Source of the DNA: Hydrogenophaga flava NBRC 102514
GTDB taxonomy: Bacteria > Pseudomonadota > Gammaproteobacteria > Burkholderiales > Burkholderiaceae_C
DNA: 64,000 nt
Direction of reading: 5' to 3'
Assembly (NCBI RefSeq): GCF_001571145.1
Contig: NZ_BCTF01000023.1
Location: forward strand, 1-64,000
Part shown: positions 9,747 to 16,892 of the stretch, piece after piece
Position numbering within the stretch: position 1 is the first letter of the stretch
How the letters are laid out: each line of letters opens with the position of its first letter
Notes under the pieces: model-generated
The model's database searches: none
Told to the model about the DNA's origin: nothing
The model's input: only the letters and a program-made list of their open reading frames with translations
Position numbers and translations under genes: made by a program

Positions 9747-9812
9747 GCAGGGGCTGGCCCTCCGTCTGTTTTCACCATCCCGCGCCCCGGCGCATTCACT
9801 CAGGAGTCACAA

Positions 9813-10367
9813 ATGGCAAAAGTTGTCGTGGTCTATCACTCGGGTTACGGTCACACCCAGCGCATGGCGCAGTCGGTGGCCCAGGGCGCTGACGCGGAGC
9901 TGCTGGCGATCGACGCCGAAGGCAACCTGCCCGAGGGCGGCTGGGAAACACTGGACGCTGCCGACGCGATCATCTTCGGCTCGCCGACCTACATGGGCTC
10001 GGTGAGCTGGCAGTTCAAGAAGTTCGCCGACGCTTCCAGCAAGGCCTGGTTCGCCCAGAAGTGGAAGGACAAGGTGGCCGCAGGCTTCACCAACAGCGCC
10101 GGCATGAACGGCGACAAGCTGCAGACGCTCAACACCCTGTTCACCCTGGCCATGCAGCACGGGATGATCTGGGTCAGCCAGGGCCTGATGCCCAGCAACA
10201 CCAAGGGCGCACAGCGCAACGACGTGAACTACCTGGTGAGCTACAGCGGCGCCATCGCCCAGTCGCCGTCCGATGCCGGCGCCGCCGACATGCTGCCGGG
10301 CGATCTGGAGACGGCCCGCCTGTTTGGTGAGCGGGTGGCGTCTGTGGCCGCGAAATTCAAAGGCTGA
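9813..10367 (+). CDS. Flavodoxin-fold NAD(P)H oxidoreductase (WrbA-like)
   Basis: A 184-residue FMN flavodoxin-like protein. The phosphate-binding loop is YHSGYGHTQRMA, and FGSPTYMGSVSWQFKKF is the second FMN loop typical of WrbA/flavodoxin_2 proteins. It is shorter than WrbA itself (about 198 residues), so I give no symbol. The likely role is two-electron quinone reduction. An AGGAG ribosome site precedes the start, and it lies downstream of pirin on the same strand, consistent with a quinone/oxidative-stress unit. Confidence 0.88.
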   Translation: MAKVVVVYHSGYGHTQRMAQSVAQGADAELLAIDAEGNLPEGGWETLDAADAIIFGSPTYMGSVSWQFKKFADASSKAWFAQKWKDKVAAGFTNSAGMNGDKLQTLNTLFTLAMQHGMIWVSQGLMPSNTKGAQRNDVNYLVSYSGAIAQSPSDAGAADMLPGDLETARLFGERVASVAAKFKG

Positions 10368-10419
10368 CCACGGGTCTGCACCTGTGTCCGTGGCCGGGAT
10401 GGGCCTTACCATCCCCGCC

Positions 10420-11115
10420 ATGAAAATCTTCTCGATCCTCCCCTGGGCAGACTGGCTGGCGCTGGTCTGCTTTTTTTCCTTGTGGGTGGGGTACGCCTGG
10501 TTCGCCAAGGTGCTCGGGCAGCGCCGGTCCTCGCTGCTGATCACCACCAACCGCTACCGGGGCTACTGGATGAAGCAGGCGGCGATGCGCGACCCGCGCA
10601 TGCTCGACGGCCTGATCACGCAGACCCTCTCCAACACGCCTGCGTTCTTCTCGTCCACGTCCATTCTGGTCATCGGTGGTCTGTTCGCACTGCTGGGCAC
10701 CACCGACAAGGCGACCGAGCTGATGAGCGAGATCCCGTTCGCGCAGGCGACGCCGCTGATCGTCTTCGAGTTCAAGATCCTCGTGCTGGTGAGCATCTTC
10801 GTCTACGCCTTCTTCCGTTTTTCCTGGTGCATGCGGCAGTACACCTTCGTGGCGCTGGTGATCGGAGCCATGCCGCCGCCGTCTGACTTCAAGTCTGGCA
10901 AGTTCGATGCCCTGGAGTACGCCGACCGTGCAGCGGCTATGGTCGGTGCTGCTGCCGAAACCTTCAACGACGGCCTGCGCGCCTACTACTTCTCGTTCGC
11001 GGCGCTGGCCTGGTTCATCTCACCGCTGGCCATGGTGCTGGGCACCGGGGCCGTGGTGGCCATCCTCTACAGCCGCGAGTTCCACTCCGAAGTGCTCAAA
11101 GTCCTCAGGGACTGA
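10420..11115 (+). CDS. DUF599 family membrane protein
   Basis: A 231-residue integral membrane protein with about four hydrophobic segments (residues about 10-27, 85-103, 120-142, 190-215), interspersed with a conserved soluble part (FDALEYADRAAAMVGAAAETFNDGLRAYY cut across 165-195). This matches the DUF599 family in length and pattern; no function is known. The Met at 10420 starts just before the first membrane segment; an upstream Met at 10399 adds seven residues. The stop overlaps the convergent PAP2 gene by 11 bp. Confidence 0.85.
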   Translation: MKIFSILPWADWLALVCFFSLWVGYAWFAKVLGQRRSSLLITTNRYRGYWMKQAAMRDPRMLDGLITQTLSNTPAFFSSTSILVIGGLFALLGTTDKATELMSEIPFAQATPLIVFEFKILVLVSIFVYAFFRFSWCMRQYTFVALVIGAMPPPSDFKSGKFDALEYADRAAAMVGAAAETFNDGLRAYYFSFAALAWFISPLAMVLGTGAVVAILYSREFHSEVLKVLRD

Positions 11116-11800
11116 GGGGGCGCGGGGTCGTGTCCCGGATGTGGGCCAGGGACGCTGCCGAGAACAGCAACCCCAGCACGGCACCACCCAGCACGTCGAG
11201 CGCCACGTGCTGCAGGGTGGCCATGGTCGACCAGGCGATGGCCACGCAATGCAGCGCGGACAGCCACAGCACCCACACCGGTGTCCGGAGCTGGCGCAGG
11301 ATGCGGTGCAGCCAGCAGGCGCTGAAGACCGCTGAGGCCACATGCAGCGACGGGCAGGCGTTGCCCGCGGCGTCCACGCCCTTGATCAGGGCCAGACCCG
11401 GGTACAGCGTCCAGTCGACGTCGAACACTGGCGTCTGCGTGGGCCAGGCCCAGAAGATGGCCAGGCCGCTCAGGCACAGCGCGGCGACCCAGACACCGAA
11501 CCAGATCAGGGCCCGGAGGTTGCCGATCAGGGCCGGTGCAAGCGACACGTAGACCCAGAGCGAGAGGTACACCGGAAACGCCGAGGGGGTGAACTGCACC
11601 CAGTGGTCCAGCCAGATCTCGGGCATGACCGTGGGGTTGGCTTGCGGGTTCTCCAGCAGCGCGAAGTAGGCGCGGAAGAAGAGGAACATGAAGGCGCTGG
11701 TGCCGATCGCCTTGAGCCAGGTCTGAAAGCAGATGCGTTGCCACACCCGCGACCACCAGCCCTCGGCGGCCGGTGGCAGGGTCTCCATCGAGGGGATCAT
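11105..11800 (-). CDS. PAP2-superfamily membrane phosphatase/phosphotransferase
   Basis: A 231-residue polytopic protein with five to six hydrophobic segments. It carries the PAP2 motifs in the inositolphosphotransferase-like form: CPSLHVAS (PSLH replacing PSGH) and a second TLQHVALDVLGG with the catalytic His and Asp. Enzymes of this type remove or transfer phosphate from lipid or polyprenyl phosphates at the membrane. I started at Met 11800; the extension to 12040 would read through the promoter region of the ACP operon. It diverges from the aryl-polyene-like operon but has no clear link to it. Confidence 0.85.
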   Translation of the reverse strand: MIPSMETLPPAAEGWWSRVWQRICFQTWLKAIGTSAFMFLFFRAYFALLENPQANPTVMPEIWLDHWVQFTPSAFPVYLSLWVYVSLAPALIGNLRALIWFGVWVAALCLSGLAIFWAWPTQTPVFDVDWTLYPGLALIKGVDAAGNACPSLHVASAVFSACWLHRILRQLRTPVWVLWLSALHCVAIAWSTMATLQHVALDVLGGAVLGLLFSAASLAHIRDTTPRPLSP

Positions 11801-11810
11801 GTCAGGGCGA

Positions 11811-11825
11811 GGGGACCGGGTCCCC
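11811..11825. promoter_or_regulatory. Palindrome upstream of the aryl-polyene-like operon
   Basis: GGGGACCGGGTCCCC is a perfect 7-1-7 palindrome in the divergent region between the PAP2 gene and the ACP operon. It ends 14 bp before a TACAAT -10, overlapping the -35 area, so it is a plausible operator. The -35 itself is not recognisable, which fits an activated promoter. Confidence 0.4.
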
Positions 11826-11839
11826 GGAAGTGCGGGCTG

Positions 11840-11845
11840 TACAAT
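11840..11845 (+). promoter_or_regulatory. Candidate -10 of the aryl-polyene-like operon
   Basis: TACAAT (5 of 6 consensus) 115 bp before the ACP start used here. The 11846-11959 stretch would be a leader of about 105 nt; it stays open in the ACP frame from an ATG at 11861, so an N-terminally extended ACP cannot be excluded. Confidence 0.4.
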
Positions 11846-11959
11846 CGAAGGCTTCCAAAAATGAGACGTTCGGCGGTCTGCGCCGGGTTTCGTGCTGGCC
11901 CTGCGGCCCTTCTGGGTACCGCGTCCGGCGCCGGTGTCAGGCCACTGGCCAGCCATGAA

Positions 11960-12214
11960 ATGTATGTCATGCAATCGACCGAACTGATCCGTCAATTCCT
12001 TCACGAGCGACTGGGTGCCGATCCGCAACTGGTCGTCCATGAGGCGCGCCTGGCGGACATCGGTGTGGACTCGCTGATGCTGGCCGAATTGATGTTCGAG
12101 GCGGAGGACCGCCTGGGCATCTCGATCGATTCCAATGTGCCGCCCCCCAAGACGGTGGGCGACATGGTGACCCTGATCGATTCGCTGCAGGCTGCCAAGA
12201 CCGGCCGACCATGA
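11960..12214 (+). CDS. Acyl carrier protein 1 of the aryl-polyene-like operon
   Basis: An ACP of about 84 residues. The phosphopantetheine site is Ser38 in the ADIGVDSLML motif, with the usual four-helix pattern around it. ACPs of aryl polyene clusters (ApeE/ApeF type) carry the aryl starter and the growing polyene. Starts at 11960 or 11969 are both possible; an ATG at 11861 in the same frame would add 33 residues of non-ACP sequence. The stop overlaps the next ketosynthase start by 4 bp, so translation is coupled. Confidence 0.85.
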   Translation: MYVMQSTELIRQFLHERLGADPQLVVHEARLADIGVDSLMLAELMFEAEDRLGISIDSNVPPPKTVGDMVTLIDSLQAAKTGRP

Positions 12215-13470
12215 CCCGCCGCCGAGTCGCCATCACGGGCCTTGGCATGGTCAGCCCGTACGGAGACGGCGTCGATGCCTTCTTCGCCCACCTGCTCGCA
12301 GGCCGTTCGGCCGTGCGCCTGCTGCGGACCGAGGACAAGCCCCGTCCTCTGAACATGCCCTTTGTCACCTGCAGCGACTTCGACGCGGGCGCCGCCCTGG
12401 GCAAGCCCCTGGCCGGCATGATGGAACGGTTTGCCCACCTCGGCGTGGCCTCCGCCTTCGACGCCTGGCGGGATGCCGGTCTGGAGCGCCAGGCCGCCGA
12501 TCCGGCCGAGCGCGAGAACTGGGCCTGCATCTGGGGCACCGCCCTCGGCGGGATCCTGGCCTTCGAGAAGGGCTACCGCGATCTGTGGCAGAACGGGCGT
12601 GAGCGACTGTCGCCCCTGTCGGTGGTCATGGGCATGAACAACGCCGTCAACGCCCATCTGTCGATCCAGCTCGGTCTGGGCGGTGTCAGCACAAGTCACA
12701 CGGCCGCCTGTGCGTCCTCCACCGTGGCGATCGGCGAGGCCTTCCGCCGCGTGCGCGACGGCGAGGCGTCCGTGGCGATCACCGGAGGTTCCGACGCCAC
12801 GCAGGCCTATGGCGTCGCCAAGGCCTGGGAGGCCATGCGCCTGGTGGCGCCGGCCACAGAGGACACCGCCTACAGGGCCTGCAGGCCCTTCTCGGCCGAT
12901 CGCGCCGGCCTTGTGCTGGGCGAGGGTGGCACCGCCATGGTGCTGGAGGACTGGGACCATGCGGTGGCCCGGGGCGCCCGCATCCACGCCGAGATCGTCG
13001 GTTACGGCTCCAGCTGCGACCGCAGCCACCTGGTGCGCCCAGAGGCCGATGGCCAGGCGCGGGCCCTGCGCGCTGCGCTGGCCGACGGCGGGCTCGGCGT
13101 GGAAGAGGTCGGTTATGTCAACGCCCATGGCACCGCGACGGTCGAGGGCGATCCGGTTGAAATCACGGCCCTGCGCCAGGTGTTCGGCGACCGGGCCCCG
13201 CGCCTGGCGGTCAGTGCCACCAAGTCCATGCACGGCCACCTGATGGGCGCTGCTGGCGCCATCGAGGCCCTGGCCACCGTGCTGGCGCTGCGCGAAGGAG
13301 CGATTCCCCCGACGGCCCACCTCCAGGGGCGGCTGGATCCCGCCTGTGGAGGGGTGGACCACGTGTTCGAAGGGCGCGAAGGCGTGCCGCTCAGGGCTGC
13401 GCTGTCCAACTCCTTTGCCTTCGGCGGCAGCAACGCCGTGCTGGCGCTCCGCGCCGCACCCGCCCCCTGA
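12211..13470 (+). CDS. Beta-ketoacyl-ACP synthase (KAS II type)
   Basis: A 419-residue ketosynthase with an intact Cys-His-His triad: Cys167 in HTAACASST, His306 in NAHGTAT and His343 in KSMHGHLMGAAG. It condenses malonyl-ACP with an acyl-ACP. Of the three ketosynthases in the window this one stands alone without a chain-length factor, as ApeR does in the E. coli cluster (established), so it probably performs a separate or initiating condensation. It is flanked by two ACP genes, overlapping the first by 4 bp and lying 16 bp before the second. Confidence 0.92.
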   Translation: MTRRRVAITGLGMVSPYGDGVDAFFAHLLAGRSAVRLLRTEDKPRPLNMPFVTCSDFDAGAALGKPLAGMMERFAHLGVASAFDAWRDAGLERQAADPAERENWACIWGTALGGILAFEKGYRDLWQNGRERLSPLSVVMGMNNAVNAHLSIQLGLGGVSTSHTAACASSTVAIGEAFRRVRDGEASVAITGGSDATQAYGVAKAWEAMRLVAPATEDTAYRACRPFSADRAGLVLGEGGTAMVLEDWDHAVARGARIHAEIVGYGSSCDRSHLVRPEADGQARALRAALADGGLGVEEVGYVNAHGTATVEGDPVEITALRQVFGDRAPRLAVSATKSMHGHLMGAAGAIEALATVLALREGAIPPTAHLQGRLDPACGGVDHVFEGREGVPLRAALSNSFAFGGSNAVLALRAAPAP

Positions 13471-13486
13471 TTCACCGAGACCGATC

Positions 13487-13768
13487 ATGTCCCAAGCCCC
13501 ACAGATTCCCCTGAACGACCTCATGGCCGAGGTCGCCGCCTTGATCGTCGAGGCGCTCAACCTCGACGTGAAGCCCGAAGACATCCAGCCCGACGATCCG
13601 CTCTACGGCGAAGGCCTGGGGCTGGACTCCATCGACATGCTGGAGATCTCGCTGGTTATTTCCAAGCAGTACGGCTTCCAGCTCAAGTCGGACAACGAGA
13701 ACAACGTCAAGATCTTCGCCTCGCTGCGCTCCCTCTCGGAACACATCGCGAGCCAGCGCACCAAGTGA
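13487..13768 (+). CDS. Acyl carrier protein 2 of the aryl-polyene-like operon
   Basis: A 93-residue ACP with the carrier serine at Ser48 in EGLGLDSIDMLE. It is distinct from ACP 1 (GVDSLML), so the cluster carries two different carriers, as in known aryl polyene clusters (ApeE and ApeF). The unusually acidic N-terminal half (DVKPEDIQPDDPLYGE) is typical of these ACPs. Its stop overlaps the GTG start of the ligase, which would load it. Confidence 0.92.
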   Translation: MSQAPQIPLNDLMAEVAALIVEALNLDVKPEDIQPDDPLYGEGLGLDSIDMLEISLVISKQYGFQLKSDNENNVKIFASLRSLSEHIASQRTK

Positions 13769-15117
13769 AGCCGATCACCGGTCACGGGCTGGACGATGTC
13801 CTGGCCTGGCGTCCTTCCGGGCCGGTCCGGGTGCGCGAGTTCCTGGCGGATGCCCAGGCCGTGGCGGCGCTGCTGCCCGCCGGCACCGGTGTGCTGAACC
13901 TTTGCGAAGACCGCTACCACTTCGCGGTGCTGTTCGCGGCCTGCCTGCTGACTGGCAAGGTCAGCCTGCAGCCGTCATCCCATTCGGCCGAGACGCTGCA
14001 GCGCCTGGCGCAGGACCATCCCGGCTGTTTCGCCGTGGTCGACGGGCCGTTCGACGTGGCGGGGCTTCCGAGCCTGCCTTTTCCGGATCTCGCTGCCTTG
14101 ACCCGGGTGTCGGTGGACCGTGTCCCCGAGATCGACGAGGGCCGTGTGGTCGCGATCCTGTTCACCTCCGGGTCCACCGGCCTGCCGCAGCCGCACGCCA
14201 AGACCTGGGGCCGTCTGGTGCAGAACGGCCGCGCCGAAGCGGTGGCGCTCGGGCTGGACCGCACGCCGCACGTGCTGGTCGGCACGGTGCCGGTGCAGCA
14301 CAGCTATGGCTTTGAGTCGACCTTCCTGCTGGCGCTGCACGGTGGGTGCAGCTTCTGGAGCGGCAAGCCGTTCTTTCCGCAGGACGTGGTCGACGCGCTG
14401 GCCGCCGTACCGCAGCCGCGCATGCTGGTGACCACGCCATACCACCTGGGTACCTTGCTGACCTCCGATCTGGACTGGCCGGCCCTGGACATCTGCCTGT
14501 CGGCGACCGCGCCCCTGGGCACCGAACTGGCGGCCCGGGTCGAAGCGCACAGCGGCGCGCCCGTGCACGAGATCTACGGATCGACCGAATCGGGCCAGCT
14601 GGCCACCCGCCGCACCACCGACGGCGCCGTCTGGCAGTTGCTGCCCGGCGTGCGCCTGGTGCAGGACGCCGACACCACCAGCGCCTGCGAGGGCCATGTG
14701 GAAGGCGTCGTGCCGCTGTCGGACATCATCGAGTTGCAGGACGGAGGGCGCTTCCTGCTGCATGGACGCCACGCCGATCTGGTCAACATCGCGGGCAAGC
14801 GCAGCTCGCTGGCCTACCTCAACCACCAGCTGTGCGCCATCGAGGGGGTGCAGGAGGGGGCCTTCTTCCTGCCCGACGAGGCGGACCAGTCCGCCGATGG
14901 CATCACCCGGCTCACCGCCTTTGTCGTCGCGCCTGGTGTGTCGTCGCGGACCTTGCAGTCGGCGCTGCGCCAGCGCATTGACCGCGTGTTCCTGCCGCGA
15001 CCCCTGGTGTTCGTCGACGCCCTGCCGCGCAACAGCACCGGCAAGCTCATGCGCTCGACGCTGCAGGAGCTGTACCGCCGGCATGTGGGGTCGGGGGGGC
15101 ACCATGACCCCGATTGA
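13765..15117 (+). CDS. AMP-binding acyl/aryl-ACP ligase (ApeH-like)
   Basis: A 450-residue ANL-superfamily adenylating enzyme. Visible motifs are the phosphate loop ILFTSGSTGLPQPHAK (about 131-146), IYGSTESGQ for adenine binding, and the C-terminal catalytic Lys427 in PRNSTGKLMR. It is shorter than acyl-CoA synthetases (about 550). In aryl polyene systems the equivalent enzyme activates 4-hydroxycinnamate-type acids and loads them on an ACP. GTG start at 13765 within the GTGA overlap with ACP 2. The aryl substrate is inferred from context only. Confidence 0.85.
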   Translation: MKPITGHGLDDVLAWRPSGPVRVREFLADAQAVAALLPAGTGVLNLCEDRYHFAVLFAACLLTGKVSLQPSSHSAETLQRLAQDHPGCFAVVDGPFDVAGLPSLPFPDLAALTRVSVDRVPEIDEGRVVAILFTSGSTGLPQPHAKTWGRLVQNGRAEAVALGLDRTPHVLVGTVPVQHSYGFESTFLLALHGGCSFWSGKPFFPQDVVDALAAVPQPRMLVTTPYHLGTLLTSDLDWPALDICLSATAPLGTELAARVEAHSGAPVHEIYGSTESGQLATRRTTDGAVWQLLPGVRLVQDADTTSACEGHVEGVVPLSDIIELQDGGRFLLHGRHADLVNIAGKRSSLAYLNHQLCAIEGVQEGAFFLPDEADQSADGITRLTAFVVAPGVSSRTLQSALRQRIDRVFLPRPLVFVDALPRNSTGKLMRSTLQELYRRHVGSGGHHDPD

Positions 15118-15409
15118 GCAGACCTGGCGGGTGCCTGCCGACCACCCGGCGTTCGCGGGGCATTTCCCCGGCCATCCCATCGTGCCGGGGGTTGTGCTGC
15201 TCGACCGTGTGGCGCAGATGGCCCAGCAGCTGCGGGGCGGTCCGCTGTCGGGCTGGCAGGTCACGCAGGTGAAGTTCCTCAGCCCCTGCGGCCCGGACGA
15301 TGAGCTGGTTTTTGCGCTGCGCGAGGGTGCGCGGGGCGGTCTTGCCTTTTCGGTGCACTGTGGCGACCGCGAGGTGGCGTCCGGCGGTTTGTTGCCACCT
15401 GCACCATGA
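15104..15409 (+). CDS. FabZ-like hotdog dehydratase (ApeI-like)
   Basis: A compact 101-residue single-hotdog protein with the FabZ signature GHFPGHPIVPGV; the catalytic His is His20. At the position of the FabZ catalytic Glu there is an Asp (Asp34 in VLLDRVAQ). It is about 45 residues shorter than FabZ. ApeI-type proteins dehydrate the 3-hydroxyacyl-ACP intermediates during polyene elongation. The gene overlaps the ligase by 14 bp and the following acyltransferase by 4 bp; the start at 15104 is the only one that includes the GHFPG motif with normal spacing. Confidence 0.82.
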   Translation: MTPIEQTWRVPADHPAFAGHFPGHPIVPGVVLLDRVAQMAQQLRGGPLSGWQVTQVKFLSPCGPDDELVFALREGARGGLAFSVHCGDREVASGGLLPPAP

Positions 15410-16326
15410 GCCTCCCCGACCCCACGGACAGCGCCCAGCCCGAGTGGATGCGGCGCCAGGAGCGCAGCAACCTGGCGATCTTGCGCCTGATGGTCTGGAT
15501 CTCGCTGACCTTCGGTCGGGGCATCGGCCGCGTCGTGCTGCATGGCGTGGCGGCGTACTTCGTGCTTTTCGCGCCCGCCGCCCGCCGTGCCAGCCGGGCC
15601 TACCTGCGCCGGGTGCTGGGCCGCTGGGCGCTCTGGCGCGACGGCTTCCGGCACGTGTTCAGCTTCGCCAGCACCATCCACGACCGCATCTACCTGCTCA
15701 ACGACCGCTTCGATGTGTTCGACATCCAGGTCCACGGTGGCGAGGCGCTGATCGAGTCGGTGCGCAGCCAGCCCGGGGCGCTGCTGGTCGGCGCCCACCT
15801 GGGCAGTTTCGAGGTGCTGCGCGCCATGGGGCGGGGCAAGGAGGGGCTCAAGGTCGCGATGATGATGTACGAGCAGAACGCCCGAAAAATCAACGCCACG
15901 CTGGCCGCGATCAACCCCAAGGCGATGCAAGATATCATTTCCCTGGGGCAGATGGAGTCGATGCTGGAGGCGCGCGACAAGCTCGATCAGGGGTATCTGG
16001 TGGGCATGCTGGCCGACCGTTCGCTGGGCGATGACGCCACGCACGAGGTCGAGTTCCTGGGTTCCCCCGCTGCCTTCCCGCTGGGGCCCTGGCGCATGGC
16101 GGCGATGCTCCGCCGGCCGGTGTTCCTGATGGCCGGCCTCTATCTGGGCGGCAACCGCTACGAGCTGCACTTCGTCGAACTGGCCGACTTTTCCAAGGTC
16201 GAACGCAGCGGCCGCGACGCCGCGATCCGCGAGGCCGTGCAGCGCTACGCCGACAGCCTGGCCGATCTGTGCCACAAGGCCCCCTACAACTGGTTCAACT
16301 TCTTCGATTTCTGGCAGAAAAAATGA
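15406..16326 (+). CDS. LpxL/HtrB-like lipid acyltransferase
   Basis: A 306-residue membrane-associated acyltransferase of the LpxL/HtrB family with the H-x4-E catalytic motif at His131-Glu136 (HLGSFE) and an N-terminal hydrophobic region (about 24-58). In APE/flexirubin clusters a homologue is thought to attach the polyene or a fatty acid to a lipid core. Starts in an ATGA overlap with the dehydratase, and its stop overlaps the next start by 4 bp. Confidence 0.88.
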   Translation: MSLPDPTDSAQPEWMRRQERSNLAILRLMVWISLTFGRGIGRVVLHGVAAYFVLFAPAARRASRAYLRRVLGRWALWRDGFRHVFSFASTIHDRIYLLNDRFDVFDIQVHGGEALIESVRSQPGALLVGAHLGSFEVLRAMGRGKEGLKVAMMMYEQNARKINATLAAINPKAMQDIISLGQMESMLEARDKLDQGYLVGMLADRSLGDDATHEVEFLGSPAAFPLGPWRMAAMLRRPVFLMAGLYLGGNRYELHFVELADFSKVERSGRDAAIREAVQRYADSLADLCHKAPYNWFNFFDFWQKK

Positions 16327-16892
16327 TGCGACGTTTTGTGCTGGCCCTGCTGGGCCTGGGTCTATGGACCAGTGCCCAGGCCGCTTTCGACATCGACCAG
16401 CTGATGACCGATCTGGCCACGCAGAAGGGCGGGCGCGCGCGTTTCGTCGAGACGCGCCACGTGGCGCTGCTGGACAAGCCGGTGCGTGCCAGCGGCGAGA
16501 TGGTGTTCAGCCCGCCGGACCGGCTGGAAAAACGCACCCTGCTGCCCAAACCCGAGACCATGGTGCTGGACAAGGACACGCTCAGCCTGGAGCGCGACAA
16601 GCGCAAGTTCACCATCCACCTGGCCAACCGCCCGGAGGCCCAGGCCTTCGTCGAGAGCATTCGCAGCACGCTGTCGGGCAACCGCAAGGCGCTGGAGCAG
16701 GACTACGCGCTCGCGCTGGAGGGTGAGAGCCAGCGCTGGGTGCTGACCCTGGTGCCCAGGGACGAGACCATCCTGGCGCTGCTCAAGCGCATCACGGTCA
16801 GCGGCAGCAGGAACCAGGTGCGGCACATCGAGTACCTGCAGGCCGACGGCGACCGCTCGGAAATCAGCATCGACCCGATCGAGGCGCCGTGA
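16323..16892 (+). CDS. LolA-like outer membrane lipid/lipoprotein carrier
   Basis: A 189-residue exported protein with a signal peptide (MMRRFVLALLGL...SAQAA, residues 1-20) and a LolA-like beta fold: RARFVETRHVALLDKPVRASG, LEKRTLLPKPETM. Members of this DUF sub-family occur beside MMPL exporters in aryl polyene clusters, where they presumably ferry the lipid across the periplasm. The start is the first of two adjacent ATGs, overlapping the acyltransferase stop; the stop overlaps the GTG start of the MMPL gene. Confidence 0.88.
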   Translation: MMRRFVLALLGLGLWTSAQAAFDIDQLMTDLATQKGGRARFVETRHVALLDKPVRASGEMVFSPPDRLEKRTLLPKPETMVLDKDTLSLERDKRKFTIHLANRPEAQAFVESIRSTLSGNRKALEQDYALALEGESQRWVLTLVPRDETILALLKRITVSGSRNQVRHIEYLQADGDRSEISIDPIEAP

